Below, one piece after another: positions 24,669 to 32,577 of a stretch of 33,875 nucleotides of DNA. The notes beneath the pieces were generated by a model. The model worked only from the letters and a program-made list of their open reading frames with translations. It ran no database searches and was not told the origin of the DNA. Positions within the stretch are counted from its first letter, which is position 1. Every line of letters starts with the position of its first letter. Origin of the DNA: CAYWMP01 sp964459445. GTDB taxonomy: Bacteria > Desulfobacterota > DSM-4660 > Desulfatiglandales > HGW-15. Both the position numbers and the translations under genes were made by a program. The DNA is taken from contig CAYWMP010000049.1 of NCBI GenBank assembly GCA_964459445.1, positions 1 to 33,875 on the forward strand. Direction: 5' to 3'.

Positions 24669-24848
24669 TTATGTTTCAATCTTCACCATAAAGGAGACCT
24701 TATTGATCATCCCCCTTATGGCAGATGTATTCTCTAGATGGACCGTCTTATGAAGCTTGGTCAATCCAAGCCCCTTTAAGGTCTCGCGAATTCTCTTGTT
24801 TTTTCCTATGCCACTCCTCAGGAGCGTTACTTTTATCTTGTCTGCCAT
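24669..24848 (-). CDS. rpmD: 50S ribosomal protein L30
   Basis: 59 residues, reading MADKIKVTLLRSGIGKNKRI, then GLGLTKLHKTV and a C-terminus of KVSFMVKIET. These are the standard features of bacterial L30, a small 50S protein near L15 and absent from some bacteria. The ATG at 24848 lies 33 bp after rpsE, in the expected place between rpsE and rplO. The Shine-Dalgarno is weak (AAGAG further upstream). Confidence 0.96.
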   Translation of the reverse strand: MADKIKVTLLRSGIGKNKRIRETLKGLGLTKLHKTVHLENTSAIRGMINKVSFMVKIET

Positions 24849-24881
24849 TGCAATAGCTCTTTTGATATGCTGAAGGATTCT

Positions 24882-25397
24882 CTAATGCCGCAATTCCTCA
24901 ACCGTCTTGCCTCTGCGCCGTGCAATATCCTCAGGACTCCGTAGGGTTTGAAGTCCCTTCAGCGTTGCCCTCACTAAATTGTGGGGATTATGGGATCCCA
25001 GGCATTTGGTCAATATATTTTGAACACCCACCGCCTCCAAAACAGCCCTGACTGCGCCACCTGCGATGACCCCTGTACCCGCGCCGGCCGGTTTCAAGAG
25101 AACGCTTCCCGCTCCCCATTTGCCGATCACTTCATGGGGAAGTGTGCCATCCACGACCGGGACGTGATCCATGTCCTTTTTGGCCTTCTCTATTCCCTTC
25201 CTGATGGCCTCCGGCACTTCATTGGCCTTGCCCAGCCCGGCGCCAACCATGCCCTTTCCGTCGCCTACAACAACAATGGCACTAAAACTAAACCGCCGTC
25301 CGCCCTTTACAACTTTGGCGACACGATTGATATGCACCACTTTTTCTATATACTGAATTTCATCTTCTTCTCTCAGCAATGGAACTCTCCTCTGCAT
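24882..25397 (-). CDS. rpsE: 30S ribosomal protein S5
   Basis: 171 residues. S5 helps decoding accuracy and mRNA unwinding at the 30S entry site. The S5 double-stranded RNA-binding domain opens with VVHINRVAKVVKGGRRFSFS, with GDGKGMVGAGLGKANEVP next and the second domain with AGTGVIAGGAVRAVLE later. The ATG at 25397 begins MQRRVPLLREEDE; the alternative ATG just upstream is out of frame. It follows rplR after 44 bp. Confidence 0.97.
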   Translation of the reverse strand: MQRRVPLLREEDEIQYIEKVVHINRVAKVVKGGRRFSFSAIVVVGDGKGMVGAGLGKANEVPEAIRKGIEKAKKDMDHVPVVDGTLPHEVIGKWGAGSVLLKPAGAGTGVIAGGAVRAVLEAVGVQNILTKCLGSHNPHNLVRATLKGLQTLRSPEDIARRRGKTVEELRH

Positions 25398-25441
25398 GCC
25401 ATGATTTCCAACATGGATCTTAATTGCTCAGATTCTTTTGA

Positions 25442-25810
25442 TCAGAACTCCAACCCGTGCTCCCGGGCGGCGTCTGCAAGTGTCTTGACCCTACCGTGAT
25501 ACAAGAAACCGTTTCTATCGAAGACAACCTTCTTGATCCCTTTTTCCAATGCCTTTTTTGCAATGGATTCTCCGACTATTGCGGCCCCGCCACTATTGCC
25601 CCAATTTCCTTTGACCTGCGGCCGCAAATCTTTGGATAGGGAAGAGGTATTCACGAGGGTGCTTGCGGTCGTATCATCGATTATCTGAGCATATATGTGT
25701 TTGGCGCTTCTAAATATGGTGAGTCTGGGTCTTTCGGTTGTTCCCCTGACCGTTTTCTTCACCCTTTTTTTTCTTCTCAGCCTTGCTTCTCTCTTGTTAA
25801 AAGAACCCAT
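25442..25810 (-). CDS. rplR: 50S ribosomal protein L18
   Basis: 122 residues. L18 binds 5S rRNA and helps attach it to the 50S subunit. The basic N-terminus (NKREARLRRKKRVKKTVRG) and the RPRLTIFRSAKHIYAQIIDD segment are typical, and the C-terminus DAAREHGLEF is complete. I chose the ATG at 25810, which has AGGG seven bases upstream, over a TTG two codons earlier that lies too close to it. Confidence 0.97.
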   Translation of the reverse strand: MGSFNKREARLRRKKRVKKTVRGTTERPRLTIFRSAKHIYAQIIDDTTASTLVNTSSLSKDLRPQVKGNWGNSGGAAIVGESIAKKALEKGIKKVVFDRNGFLYHGRVKTLADAAREHGLEF

Positions 25811-25869
25811 GAACAAACCCTAGATCAAATGTTTCCGTTTAAAGCCATGGTCTCATATCACAACGAAAC

Positions 25870-26406
25870 CTACTTGGCGCCGGTCTTGCCCGCCTTTCTC
25901 TTTATCGTTTCTTCTGCGTACTTAATGCCCTTACCCTTGTAAGGTTCGGGTTTCCTGAAACTCCGTATTTTTGCGGCAGCCTTCCCCAACACCTCTTTGT
26001 CGATACCCGTAAGCGTTATTTTGGTCTTCTCAATCTTGGCGTCAATGCCCTGCGGCAGTTCGTACTCAATGGGGTGTGAGTAACCCAGATGAAATATCGC
26101 GGTCCTTCCGGACAATTCGGCCCGGTAACCAACACCGACAATCTCGAGAACCCGTTCAAAACCCCGGCTTACACCTGTGACCATATTTGAAATGAGTGCC
26201 CTGTGCAAACCATGGAGCGCCCTCGTATCTCTTGACCCATCAGACACGGTAACGACGATATGTCCATTCTCTGTATTAACCGCGACCTTTGAATGGATTT
26301 GGCGTTTGAGTTCGCCCTTGGGTCCCTTCACGGTGATCTGGTCGCCCTTTAAATCCACAGTGACGCCTGATGGTATTGAAATAGGCTTTTTGCCTACGCG
26401 TGACAT
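25870..26406 (-). CDS. rplF: 50S ribosomal protein L6
   Basis: 178 residues. L6 sits near the factor-binding site of the 50S subunit. It has the start MSRVGKKPISIPSGV and the conserved GVGYRA and LGYSHPIEYELP segments, and ends with the basic YAEETIKRKAGKTGAK. The start at 26406 has GGAGG about six bases upstream; a longer frame upstream of it lacks family similarity and is not used. It follows rpsH after 54 bp. Confidence 0.97.
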   Translation of the reverse strand: MSRVGKKPISIPSGVTVDLKGDQITVKGPKGELKRQIHSKVAVNTENGHIVVTVSDGSRDTRALHGLHRALISNMVTGVSRGFERVLEIVGVGYRAELSGRTAIFHLGYSHPIEYELPQGIDAKIEKTKITLTGIDKEVLGKAAAKIRSFRKPEPYKGKGIKYAEETIKRKAGKTGAK

Positions 26407-26460
26407 GCAAAACCTCCGGTTTTCACCAAATTCTTCTCGCCCTTTAGGCAAGAGGGCAAT

Positions 26461-26859
26461 TTACCAAACCGAGCAAATAATCTCCCCGCCTACACCCAGT
26501 TTTCGCGCCTGATTGTCCGTCATGACGCCCTTGGACGTGGATACGATATTCATCCCAAATCCATTCAGTACGCGAGGGATTCCATCGGCCCTTGCATACA
26601 GCCTTCGGCTGGGTTTGCTCTCCTTCTTTAGCCCTTCTATCACGGAATCGCCGTTCTCATCGTATTTCAAAAAGATCCTGATAATACCCTGCTTTTTGTC
26701 GGCGATCATCTTGTAGTTCTTTATGAATCCTTCGGATTTCAAAATCTTGGCGATATTGAGTTTCAATTTTGAGCTAGGAATATCAACTTTGTCATAGGAA
26801 ATCATGATGGCATTCCTAATCCTAGTCAACATATCCGCAACGGGATCACTCATTGTCAT
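26461..26859 (-). CDS. rpsH: 30S ribosomal protein S8
   Basis: 132 residues. S8 binds the central domain of 16S rRNA and is a known repressor of the spc operon in Escherichia coli. The start MTMSDPVADMLTRIRNAI, the SSKLKLNIAKILKSEGFI segment and the C-terminus STSKGVMTDNQARKLGVGGE are conserved. I chose the ATG at 26859 since GGAG lies eight bases before it; the ATG two codons later is a weaker choice, and the much longer open frame upstream is not S8. Confidence 0.97.
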   Translation of the reverse strand: MTMSDPVADMLTRIRNAIMISYDKVDIPSSKLKLNIAKILKSEGFIKNYKMIADKKQGIIRIFLKYDENGDSVIEGLKKESKPSRRLYARADGIPRVLNGFGMNIVSTSKGVMTDNQARKLGVGGEIICSVW

Positions 26860-26902
26860 CTGTTTTGCTCCTTCGTGTCTGCCGCTCCCCGGCGGACTCA
26901 TC

Positions 26903-27088
26903 CTACCAACTGGACTTGACAACCCCTGGGATTTCCCCATGCAGAGCCATCGTTCGAAAACATATTCGACAAATACCAAATTTCCTAAGGAAGGCCCGTG
27001 GCCTTCCGCATATGGGGCACCTGTTGTATTGGCGCGTGGAGAACTTTGGTTTTCTTTTAGCTTTCGCGATAAGGGACTTTTTTGCCAA
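26903..27088 (-). CDS. rpsN: 30S ribosomal protein S14, zinc-binding short form
   Basis: 61 residues, the short type Z form. C24, C27, C40 and C43 (CPIC and CRIC) bind zinc; S14 lies in the 30S head next to S3 and S10. The long, zinc-free form of about 100 residues found in Escherichia coli is not what is coded here. The start is a TTG with AGGAGG nearby. It is 13 bp after rplE and 43 bp before rpsH. Confidence 0.96.
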   Translation of the reverse strand: MAKKSLIAKAKRKPKFSTRQYNRCPICGRPRAFLRKFGICRICFRTMALHGEIPGVVKSSW

Positions 27089-27101
27089 AACAACCTCCTG
27101 C

Positions 27102-27653
27102 TTACTGTCTAAAGGGCATCCCCATGTTTTTCATAAGGAAAAAGCCTTCTTCATCGGTCTTCGCCGTTGTGATCATAGACACGTTTAGGCCTTTTATTTT
27201 GTCGATTTTGTCGTAGTCTATCTCAGGGAAGATGATCTGCTCTTTAATTCCAATGGTACAGTTGGCTCGCCCGTCAAATATCTTGGGAGGGAGTCCTCTG
27301 AAATCCCTAACCCTGGGAAGCGCCACATTGAACAATTTATCCAAGAATTCGAACATCTTTCCCCGTCGCAAAGTCACTGCGCAGCCGATAGGCATACCTT
27401 CTCGAAGCTTGAAACTAGCAATAGACCGCTTCGCTTTGGTAATAATGGCCTTTTGCCCCGCAATCAGCGAGAGTTCCTCTACACCCTTGTCGAGCACCTT
27501 TATATTGTAAATGGCCTCGCCCAGGCCCATATTGAGTACGACCTTTTCCATGCGAGGCACCTCCATGATGCTTTTGTATTTGAACTCCTTCATCATGGCG
27601 GGCACTACTTCACTCTGATATTTCTCTCTCAGTCGAGACAACTGCTCCTCCAC
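27102..27653 (-). CDS. rplE: 50S ribosomal protein L5
   Basis: 183 residues. L5 binds 5S rRNA and forms a bridge to S13 and the P-site tRNA. The family pattern VPRMEKVVLNMGLGEA, LRRGKMFEFLDKL and RVRDFRGLPPKIFDGRAN is complete. The start is a GTG at 27653 with AGG a few bases before it. The 91-bp gap between it and rplX contains a nested hairpin (27695-27733). Confidence 0.97.
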   Translation of the reverse strand: MEEQLSRLREKYQSEVVPAMMKEFKYKSIMEVPRMEKVVLNMGLGEAIYNIKVLDKGVEELSLIAGQKAIITKAKRSIASFKLREGMPIGCAVTLRRGKMFEFLDKLFNVALPRVRDFRGLPPKIFDGRANCTIGIKEQIIFPEIDYDKIDKIKGLNVSMITTAKTDEEGFFLMKNMGMPFRQ

Positions 27654-27694
27654 TTCGACCTATTTTTTATTCTAGCTCACGGCCCTTCCTACTG

Positions 27695-27733
27695 AGCTCA
27701 TAGCGTGGCAAACAGGCCATCGGTTTATGAGCT
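27695..27733. repeat. Nested hairpin in the rplX-rplE gap
   Basis: An 8-bp stem, AGCTCATA (27695-27702) with TATGAGCT (27726-27733), encloses an inner 4-bp stem, TGGC (27706-27709) with GCCA (27716-27719). The gap is otherwise empty and wider than its neighbours. No T run follows on the minus strand, so it is not a terminator. A processing or folding element in the mRNA is possible. Confidence 0.4.
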
Positions 27734-27744
27734 GTGGGCCGGCG

Positions 27745-28074
27745 TCAGGTGTCCATGAGCTCACCGCACTTTTTGCAGGCGCGGACCTTGGTTCCATCCT
27801 CTAAAAGGCGCTTTCCCACCCTCGTGGGTTCGGCGCACTTACCGCATACAATCAACAGGTTAGAGATATGAACAGGGGCTTCCTTTTCGATGATGCCGCC
27901 CTGGGCGGTTTTCCCTCCAGCCCTGGCGTGCCGTTTCACCATATTGACCTTTTCTACAATGGCACGTCCCTTTTCGGCATCGACCTTGAGTACGGTTCCG
28001 ATTTTGCCCTTCTCTTTCCCAGTAAGGACGGTTACCTTATCGTTCTTCTTTATTAAAGGATGTTTCTTGCGCAC
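27745..28074 (-). CDS. rplX: 50S ribosomal protein L24 with C-terminal Cys4 ribbon
   Basis: 109 residues. The KOW segment near the start (NDKVTVLTGKEKGKIGTVLK) binds 23S rRNA and starts 50S assembly. The last 33 residues carry C77, C80, C100 and C103 (CGKC and CKKC), a zinc-ribbon-like arrangement that is present in L24 of a number of bacteria but absent from Escherichia coli. The start is a GTG with GAGG seven bases upstream. It follows rplN after 26 bp. Confidence 0.97.
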   Translation of the reverse strand: MRKKHPLIKKNDKVTVLTGKEKGKIGTVLKVDAEKGRAIVEKVNMVKRHARAGGKTAQGGIIEKEAPVHISNLLIVCGKCAEPTRVGKRLLEDGTKVRACKKCGELMDT

Positions 28075-28100
28075 TTTACAGCCTCATATGAATCGTTTTA

Positions 28101-28469
28101 CTAGAGCACCTCTGGTGCAAGAGATATGATTTTCATGAATCGTTTTGCGCGTAATTCCCTTGCCACTGGACCGAAAATGCGCGTTCCGATGGGTTCGTTC
28201 TGCTGGTTAATAAGCACCGCTGAATTGTCATCAAATTTGATGTAAGAACCGTCCTGCCTGGGTATTTCCTTAAGAGTCCTGACGATAACCGCTCTCATCA
28301 CATCGCCCTTCTTCACCTTTGAATTGGGCATAGCCTCTTTTACAGAAACAACGATCACATCTCCCACGCTGGCAGTCCTTCGTTTTGAGCCGCCTAAAAC
28401 CTTTATACACAACAGGGACTTCGCACCCGAGTTATCCGCTGCTCTCAATCTGGTTTGTGCCTGTATCAT
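28101..28469 (-). CDS. rplN: 50S ribosomal protein L14
   Basis: 122 residues, the usual length. L14 lies at the subunit interface and contacts 16S rRNA. The sequence MIQAQTRLRAADNSGAKSLL and the DVIVVSVKEAMPNSKVKKGD segment are classic, with GTRIFGPVARELRAKRFMKI near the end. It starts with ATG, 41 bp after rpsQ, with nothing unusual in the frame. Confidence 0.97.
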   Translation of the reverse strand: MIQAQTRLRAADNSGAKSLLCIKVLGGSKRRTASVGDVIVVSVKEAMPNSKVKKGDVMRAVIVRTLKEIPRQDGSYIKFDDNSAVLINQQNEPIGTRIFGPVARELRAKRFMKIISLAPEVL

Positions 28470-28510
28470 TGCCTTCTCTCCAGCAAATGGCCCGCTGTCA
28501 CCCTTGGTCC

Positions 28511-28771
28511 TTAACTAGCCGCGGATTCGATGACCTCAATAACCTGCCATCTCTTCCTCTTGCTAAATGGGCGACTCTCAATGATTTTTACCCGGTCTCC
28601 AACCTGGCATTTGTTCTGAGGATCATGGGCCATATATTTTGCTCGGCTTCTAACATATTTTCCGTAGGTCCTGTGTTTTTTCAGGCGACTCACCAGAACC
28701 ATGGCCGTTTTATCCATCCTGTTTCCCACCACGGTCCCAATCAGTCTCTTGCGCACACCACGTTCAGACAT
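28511..28771 (-). CDS. rpsQ: 30S ribosomal protein S17
   Basis: 86 residues. S17 is a primary 16S rRNA-binding protein with an OB-type fold. The opening RKRLIGTVVGNRMDKTAMV, the HRTYGKYVRSRAKYMAHD stretch and GDRVKIIESRPFSKRKRWQV are diagnostic. The ATG has AAGGG six bases upstream. It follows rpmC after 11 bp, as in the standard S10 gene order. Confidence 0.97.
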   Translation of the reverse strand: MSERGVRKRLIGTVVGNRMDKTAMVLVSRLKKHRTYGKYVRSRAKYMAHDPQNKCQVGDRVKIIESRPFSKRKRWQVIEVIESAAS

Positions 28772-28782
28772 AAGTATCCCTT

Positions 28783-28986
28783 CTAACTACTCTGTTCGGA
28801 GATTTCTAATTCATTCAAAACGGTTTTCACACGGGCTAGCTCTTTTCTGGTTTTTCCAATCGTGGCGGTATTGCCAAGCTGTCCCGTCGCCTTCTGAAAT
28901 CGCAAGTTGAATAACTCCTGACTCAATTCCGATTCCTTGTCTTTCAATTCCTGGGCGCTCAAGTCCCGAAGCTCTTTTGCCTTCAC
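28783..28986 (-). CDS. rpmC: 50S ribosomal protein L29
   Basis: 67 residues of two long helices, rich in Leu, Glu and Lys. L29 lies near the exit tunnel close to L23. MKAKELRDLSAQELKDK and the LFNLRFQKATGQLGNTATI segment are typical. It starts with GTG, two bases after the rplP stop, so its translation is probably coupled to rplP. Slight variation in the length of the family means the end should be taken as seen. Confidence 0.96.
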   Translation of the reverse strand: MKAKELRDLSAQELKDKESELSQELFNLRFQKATGQLGNTATIGKTRKELARVKTVLNELEISEQSS

Positions 28987-28988
28987 GG

Positions 28989-29402
28989 TTATGATCCCCT
29001 TGTCACAAATCTCGTCGAAAAGGGTAGCTTGTGGCTGGCCAGCCGAAAAGCCTCTGCCGCCGTTTCCTGCCCAACCCCTTCCATTTCATACAAGATCCTG
29101 CCGGGTTTAACGACCGCCACCCAGCTTTCCGGAGCTCCCTTTCCCTTTCCCATCCGTGTCTCTGCGGGTTTTTTCGTAACAGGCTTGTCCGGAAATACGC
29201 GAATCCAAATCTTACCGCCGCGCTTTACATGTCTTGTAATGGCAATTCTACCCGCTTCAATCTGCTGGGCCGTCATCATTCCGCATTCCAGGGCCTGCAG
29301 TCCGAAGTCGCCGAATTCCAGGGTGCCTCCCTTGAAGTAGGCCTTCCCCTTTGATCGCCCCTTTTGTTTTTTTCTATATTTGACCTTTTTTGGACTTAAC
29401 AT
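28989..29402 (-). CDS. rplP: 50S ribosomal protein L16
   Basis: 137 residues. L16 helps shape the A-site region of the 50S subunit and binds late in assembly. MLSPKKVKYRKKQKGRSKGK at the start and the MGKGKGAPESWVAVVKPGRI segment match the family closely. The ATG lies eight bases after the rpsC stop with AGGG six bases ahead of it, and the stop lies two bases before rpmC. Confidence 0.97.
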   Translation of the reverse strand: MLSPKKVKYRKKQKGRSKGKAYFKGGTLEFGDFGLQALECGMMTAQQIEAGRIAITRHVKRGGKIWIRVFPDKPVTKKPAETRMGKGKGAPESWVAVVKPGRILYEMEGVGQETAAEAFRLASHKLPFSTRFVTRGS

Positions 29403-29410
29403 GATCGTCC

Positions 29411-30049
29411 CTAGTCCTTTTTATCCCGTAATATCTCCCCCTTAAAGAGGGCCACCTTTACACCAATGACGCCATAGGTTGTAAAGGCCTCGGCAAAACC
29501 ATAGTCGATGTCCGCCCGCAGCGTATGCAGGGGAACCCTTCCCTTTCTATACCATTCCCGGCGGGCCATCTCTGCGCCGCCCAAACGACCGCTACAGGCA
29601 ATTTTTATTCCCAAGGCCCCAAATCGTAGAGCGGAACTCACGCTTTTCTTCATGGCTCGCCTAAAGGATACCCGCCGAACCAATTGCAGCGCCACATTTT
29701 CTGCGACCAGTTGGGCGTCCACCTCCGGTTTTCTGACCTCCTGGATATCAATAATGACTTCTCGGTTTATTCTCTTTTCAAGGGCACGCTTGATATTCTC
29801 AATCTCGACGCCCTTTTTCCCGATGACCAGGCCCGGTCTGGCAGTATGTATTCTAATCCTGACTTTGCTCGCGGCCCTTTCGATGATTATCCTGGACACG
29901 CCCGCCTGGGCGAGTCTCTTTTTGAGGAATTTCCGTATTTCGTGGTCTTCTAATATGAAGGCGCTGTAATCTTTTCCGGCAAACCACCTGGAATCCCAAT
30001 CTCTATAGATCCCTAATCTGAATCCGATTGGATTTACTTTCTGTCCCAA
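29411..30049 (-). CDS. rpsC: 30S ribosomal protein S3
   Basis: 212 residues. S3 helps form the mRNA entry tunnel of the 30S head. The N-terminal MGQKVNPIGFRLGIYRDW, the KH-type RNA-binding GLVIGKKGVEIENIKRAL and the C-terminal SGRLGGAEMARREWYRKG are all present. The start is TTG with GGAGG six bases before it. It follows rplV after 67 bp; nothing like a gene is seen in that gap. Confidence 0.97.
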   Translation of the reverse strand: MGQKVNPIGFRLGIYRDWDSRWFAGKDYSAFILEDHEIRKFLKKRLAQAGVSRIIIERAASKVRIRIHTARPGLVIGKKGVEIENIKRALEKRINREVIIDIQEVRKPEVDAQLVAENVALQLVRRVSFRRAMKKSVSSALRFGALGIKIACSGRLGGAEMARREWYRKGRVPLHTLRADIDYGFAEAFTTYGVIGVKVALFKGEILRDKKD

Positions 30050-30116
30050 TATTTCCCTCCATCAATTCATTGTGCGAGGATATGAGCGACTCGACTTTGT
30101 GGCATGAAAAAAACCC

Positions 30117-30449
30117 TCAACTCTCATCCAGGATAACGGTTAAATGACTCGTCCTCTTCCTTATTCTTGTGGCTCGACCCATGGCGCGGGGCCGCCATCG
30201 CTTTAGGGTTGGCCCCTCGTCCGCATAGATCTTCTTGATATAGAGGATATCCACGTCCAGCCCGGCGTTTTCTTCCGCATTGGCCACAGCCGAGTTTACC
30301 AGCTTCTTTAAAAGACGGGCTGCCTTGAGGGGCGAAAAACTGAGCATGTTCAAGGCCTCTTCAACCTTTTTCCCTCGAATTTGGTTCATGACCAACCGCG
30401 CCTTGCGGGGCGACAATCTCACGAATCTAGCGGCTGCCTTTACTTCCAT
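30117..30449 (-). CDS. rplV: 50S ribosomal protein L22
   Basis: 110 residues. L22 reaches from the 50S surface into the peptide exit tunnel. The motifs RFVRLSPRKARLVMNQIRGK and the C-terminal GPTLKRWRPRAMGRATRIRK loop are the family signature. The ATG overlaps the last base of the rpsS stop codon, suggesting coupled translation. Known macrolide-resistance changes fall in the loop, but it looks ordinary here. Confidence 0.97.
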   Translation of the reverse strand: MEVKAAARFVRLSPRKARLVMNQIRGKKVEEALNMLSFSPLKAARLLKKLVNSAVANAEENAGLDVDILYIKKIYADEGPTLKRWRPRAMGRATRIRKRTSHLTVILDES

Positions 30450-30739
30450 TATTTTTTGGCCCCCTTCAACCGTGATTTTTTGTCCCCTGCGTGGCTATAG
30501 AAGGTTCTCGTCGGCGAAAATTCTCCCAGTTTATGCCCAACCATGTCTTCCGTAACAAATACAGGTAAAAACTTTTTACCATTATGAACCGCAAAAGTAA
30601 GGCCCACAAACTCAGGAAGGATAGTCGACCTTCTGGACCAGGTCTTAATGATTTGTCTGCTCAATGTTTCCTGGGCCTGTTGGACTTTTCTCATGAGATG
30701 GTCATCGACAAAAGGCCCTTTTTTCACTGATCGCGGCAA
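30449..30739 (-). CDS. rpsS: 30S ribosomal protein S19
   Basis: 96 residues. S19 binds the 16S rRNA of the 30S head next to S13. MPRSVKKGPFVDDHLMRKVQ and the C-terminal LGEFSPTRTFYSHAGDKKSR are typical. The start is a TTG at 30739, with GGAGG seven bases upstream. It follows rplB after 47 bp, and its stop overlaps rplV by one base. Confidence 0.97.
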   Translation of the reverse strand: MPRSVKKGPFVDDHLMRKVQQAQETLSRQIIKTWSRRSTILPEFVGLTFAVHNGKKFLPVFVTEDMVGHKLGEFSPTRTFYSHAGDKKSRLKGAKK

Positions 30740-30786
30740 TGCACTACCTCCATCTATCTTGTGTTGATCATTGAGTAAAAAACTTT

Positions 30787-31608
30787 TTACTTTCGCCGTT
30801 TCACAATAAGTCTATCGCTGGCTTTCTTTACTCTCGTTTTGTAACCTTTAGTTGGAACGCCCCAGGGCGTTACCGGGTGTCGCCCGCCTGACGATTTACC
30901 CTCGCCTCCACCATGGGGGTGGTCAACAGGATTCATGGCTACGCCTCGCACTCGGGGCCTTTTCCCTTTCCATCGTTTCCTGCCGGCCTTGCCGAAACTC
31001 GCGTTTTCATGCTCTAAATTGCCGATCTGGCCAATGGTGGCTTTACAATCCAGAGGAATCATTCGCACTTCACTCGACGGGAGTTTGACCAGGGCATATT
31101 TGCCCTCCTTTGCCATCAACTGGGCATAACCGCCTGCTCCTCTGACCATCTGTCCGCCGTGTCCCGCATTGAGTTCAATGTTGTGGACCGCAGTTCCCAG
31201 GGGAATATCCCCCAAACGCTTGGCATTGCCAACCCTGATTTCCGCTGTATCTCCTGAGACAATCCGATCCCCTACCTTTAGCCCCAGGGGGGCAAGAATG
31301 TATCTTTTTTCACCGTCAATATAATGGAGCAGTGCGATGTTTGCCGATCGATTCGGATCGTATTCTATGCTTGCCACGCGCGCGGGAACACCATCCTTGT
31401 TGCGTTTGAAATCAACAAGTCTGTATGACCGTTTGTGACCGCCCCCCCGATGCCTGCTGGTAACCCGACCCAGAGCATTCCTTCCCCCCGTCTTTCTGAG
31501 AGACCTCACGAGGCTCTTTTCAGGTTTATGCCGTGTGATGTCTTCCGATTTGGCATAGGTCTGAAATCGTCTTCCGGGAGATGTCGGTTTATAGGTTTTA
31601 ATTGTCAT
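30787..31608 (-). CDS. rplB: 50S ribosomal protein L2
   Basis: 273 residues, the normal length. L2 is needed for peptidyl-transferase activity and subunit joining. The opening MTIKTYKPTSPGRRFQT, the LHYIDGEKRYILAP region and the C-terminal GVAMNPVDHPHGGGEGKSSG with the conserved His are intact. The ATG follows GGAG closely, 20 bp after rplW. No anomaly is seen. Confidence 0.98.
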   Translation of the reverse strand: MTIKTYKPTSPGRRFQTYAKSEDITRHKPEKSLVRSLRKTGGRNALGRVTSRHRGGGHKRSYRLVDFKRNKDGVPARVASIEYDPNRSANIALLHYIDGEKRYILAPLGLKVGDRIVSGDTAEIRVGNAKRLGDIPLGTAVHNIELNAGHGGQMVRGAGGYAQLMAKEGKYALVKLPSSEVRMIPLDCKATIGQIGNLEHENASFGKAGRKRWKGKRPRVRGVAMNPVDHPHGGGEGKSSGGRHPVTPWGVPTKGYKTRVKKASDRLIVKRRK

Positions 31609-31628
31609 TGCTTTCTCCGAAATTCAAA

Positions 31629-31916
31629 TCACATTCCCTCAAAGAATTCCACGTTCTCTCCCGGGGCCAGTCTGACAACGGCCTTTTTCCAGTCAGGCCT
31701 TTTTCCGACACTCCGTCCTAATCGACGTCTCTTGCCCTGTACTCTCATGGTGCGCACATGCAAAACCTTTGTTCTAAAAAGGGTCTCAACAGCCTGTCTG
31801 ATTTCGATTTTATTGGCTCTGCGGTCAACCTTGAAGCTGACCTGATTATTTGCGCCCTTTTGAATAGTGCCCTTTTCAGTAATGTGAGGCGCTTTGATGA
31901 CATTGTATATATCCAT
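31629..31916 (-). CDS. rplW: 50S ribosomal protein L23
   Basis: 95 residues. L23 lies at the exit of the peptide tunnel, where trigger factor and the signal recognition particle dock. MDIYNVIKAPHITEKGTIQK at the start and KIEIRQAVETLFRTKVLHVR match the family. The ATG overlaps the rplD stop by one base (TGATG), so the pair is probably translated together. Confidence 0.97.
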   Translation of the reverse strand: MDIYNVIKAPHITEKGTIQKGANNQVSFKVDRRANKIEIRQAVETLFRTKVLHVRTMRVQGKRRRLGRSVGKRPDWKKAVVRLAPGENVEFFEGM

Positions 31917-32539
31917 CAGGAAACCAATGCCTCCTCAATCCTATTGATGGCCGGCTGGACCAAAAAGAGATGTTCATATCTAATGACATCCAAAACATTG
32001 AGACCCTCATGCCTCATAACTTTAACCCAAGAAACATTCCTTGAGGATTTCTCCAAATTTTCATTCTTGTTCTCTGTTACAATCAGGGCCTTCTTGACAT
32101 CAAAATTTTCCATCACACGCACGAATGCCTTTGTTTTGGTTTCAGCCAAGTCAAAATCCTGAAGCACGACCAAACGGTCGTTTTGGAATTTTTCAGTCAG
32201 GGCCATCTTCAGTGCCGCTTTTCTGACTCTCTTGGGAACCCTTCGAGCATATTTTCTGGGTTTAGGACCGAATGCCACACCGCCGCCCCGCCGAATGGGG
32301 GATGATGCCGCTCCTGATCTGGCCCGCCCTGTTCCCTTCTGTCGATAAAGCTTGCTGCCGGAGGCTATCACCTCTGAGCGTCCTTTGGTGGAAGCACTCC
32401 CTGCCCTATGACTCGCAAGCTGGCCCACGACCACCTGGTGAAGAACATCGTTCTTGACCGGGACCTGGAAAATGTCCTCTCGCAACTCCATCTCAGAAGT
32501 CTTTTCCTTATCCGTATTGTAAACGTCAATGACTGCCAT
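31916..32539 (-). CDS. rplD: 50S ribosomal protein L4
   Basis: 207 residues. L4 has a globular domain on the 50S surface and a basic loop in the exit tunnel (KLYRQKGTGRARSGAASSPI, about 62-81, followed by GGGVAFGPKPRKY). In Escherichia coli it also represses the S10 operon. The Shine-Dalgarno is weak. A 156-bp gap with an inverted-repeat element separates it from rplC, unusual because these genes are normally close. Confidence 0.97.
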   Translation of the reverse strand: MAVIDVYNTDKEKTSEMELREDIFQVPVKNDVLHQVVVGQLASHRAGSASTKGRSEVIASGSKLYRQKGTGRARSGAASSPIRRGGGVAFGPKPRKYARRVPKRVRKAALKMALTEKFQNDRLVVLQDFDLAETKTKAFVRVMENFDVKKALIVTENKNENLEKSSRNVSWVKVMRHEGLNVLDVIRYEHLFLVQPAINRIEEALVS

Positions 32540-32577
32540 CTTATTATTCTTTCACGTCCTTAGATCACTTTCGATTG

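Noticed and set aside
26860..27093. N-terminal extension of S8
   Set aside because: The added part overlaps the rpsN gene in another frame, and S8 proteins begin at MSDP; a good ribosome-binding site serves the ATG at 26859.
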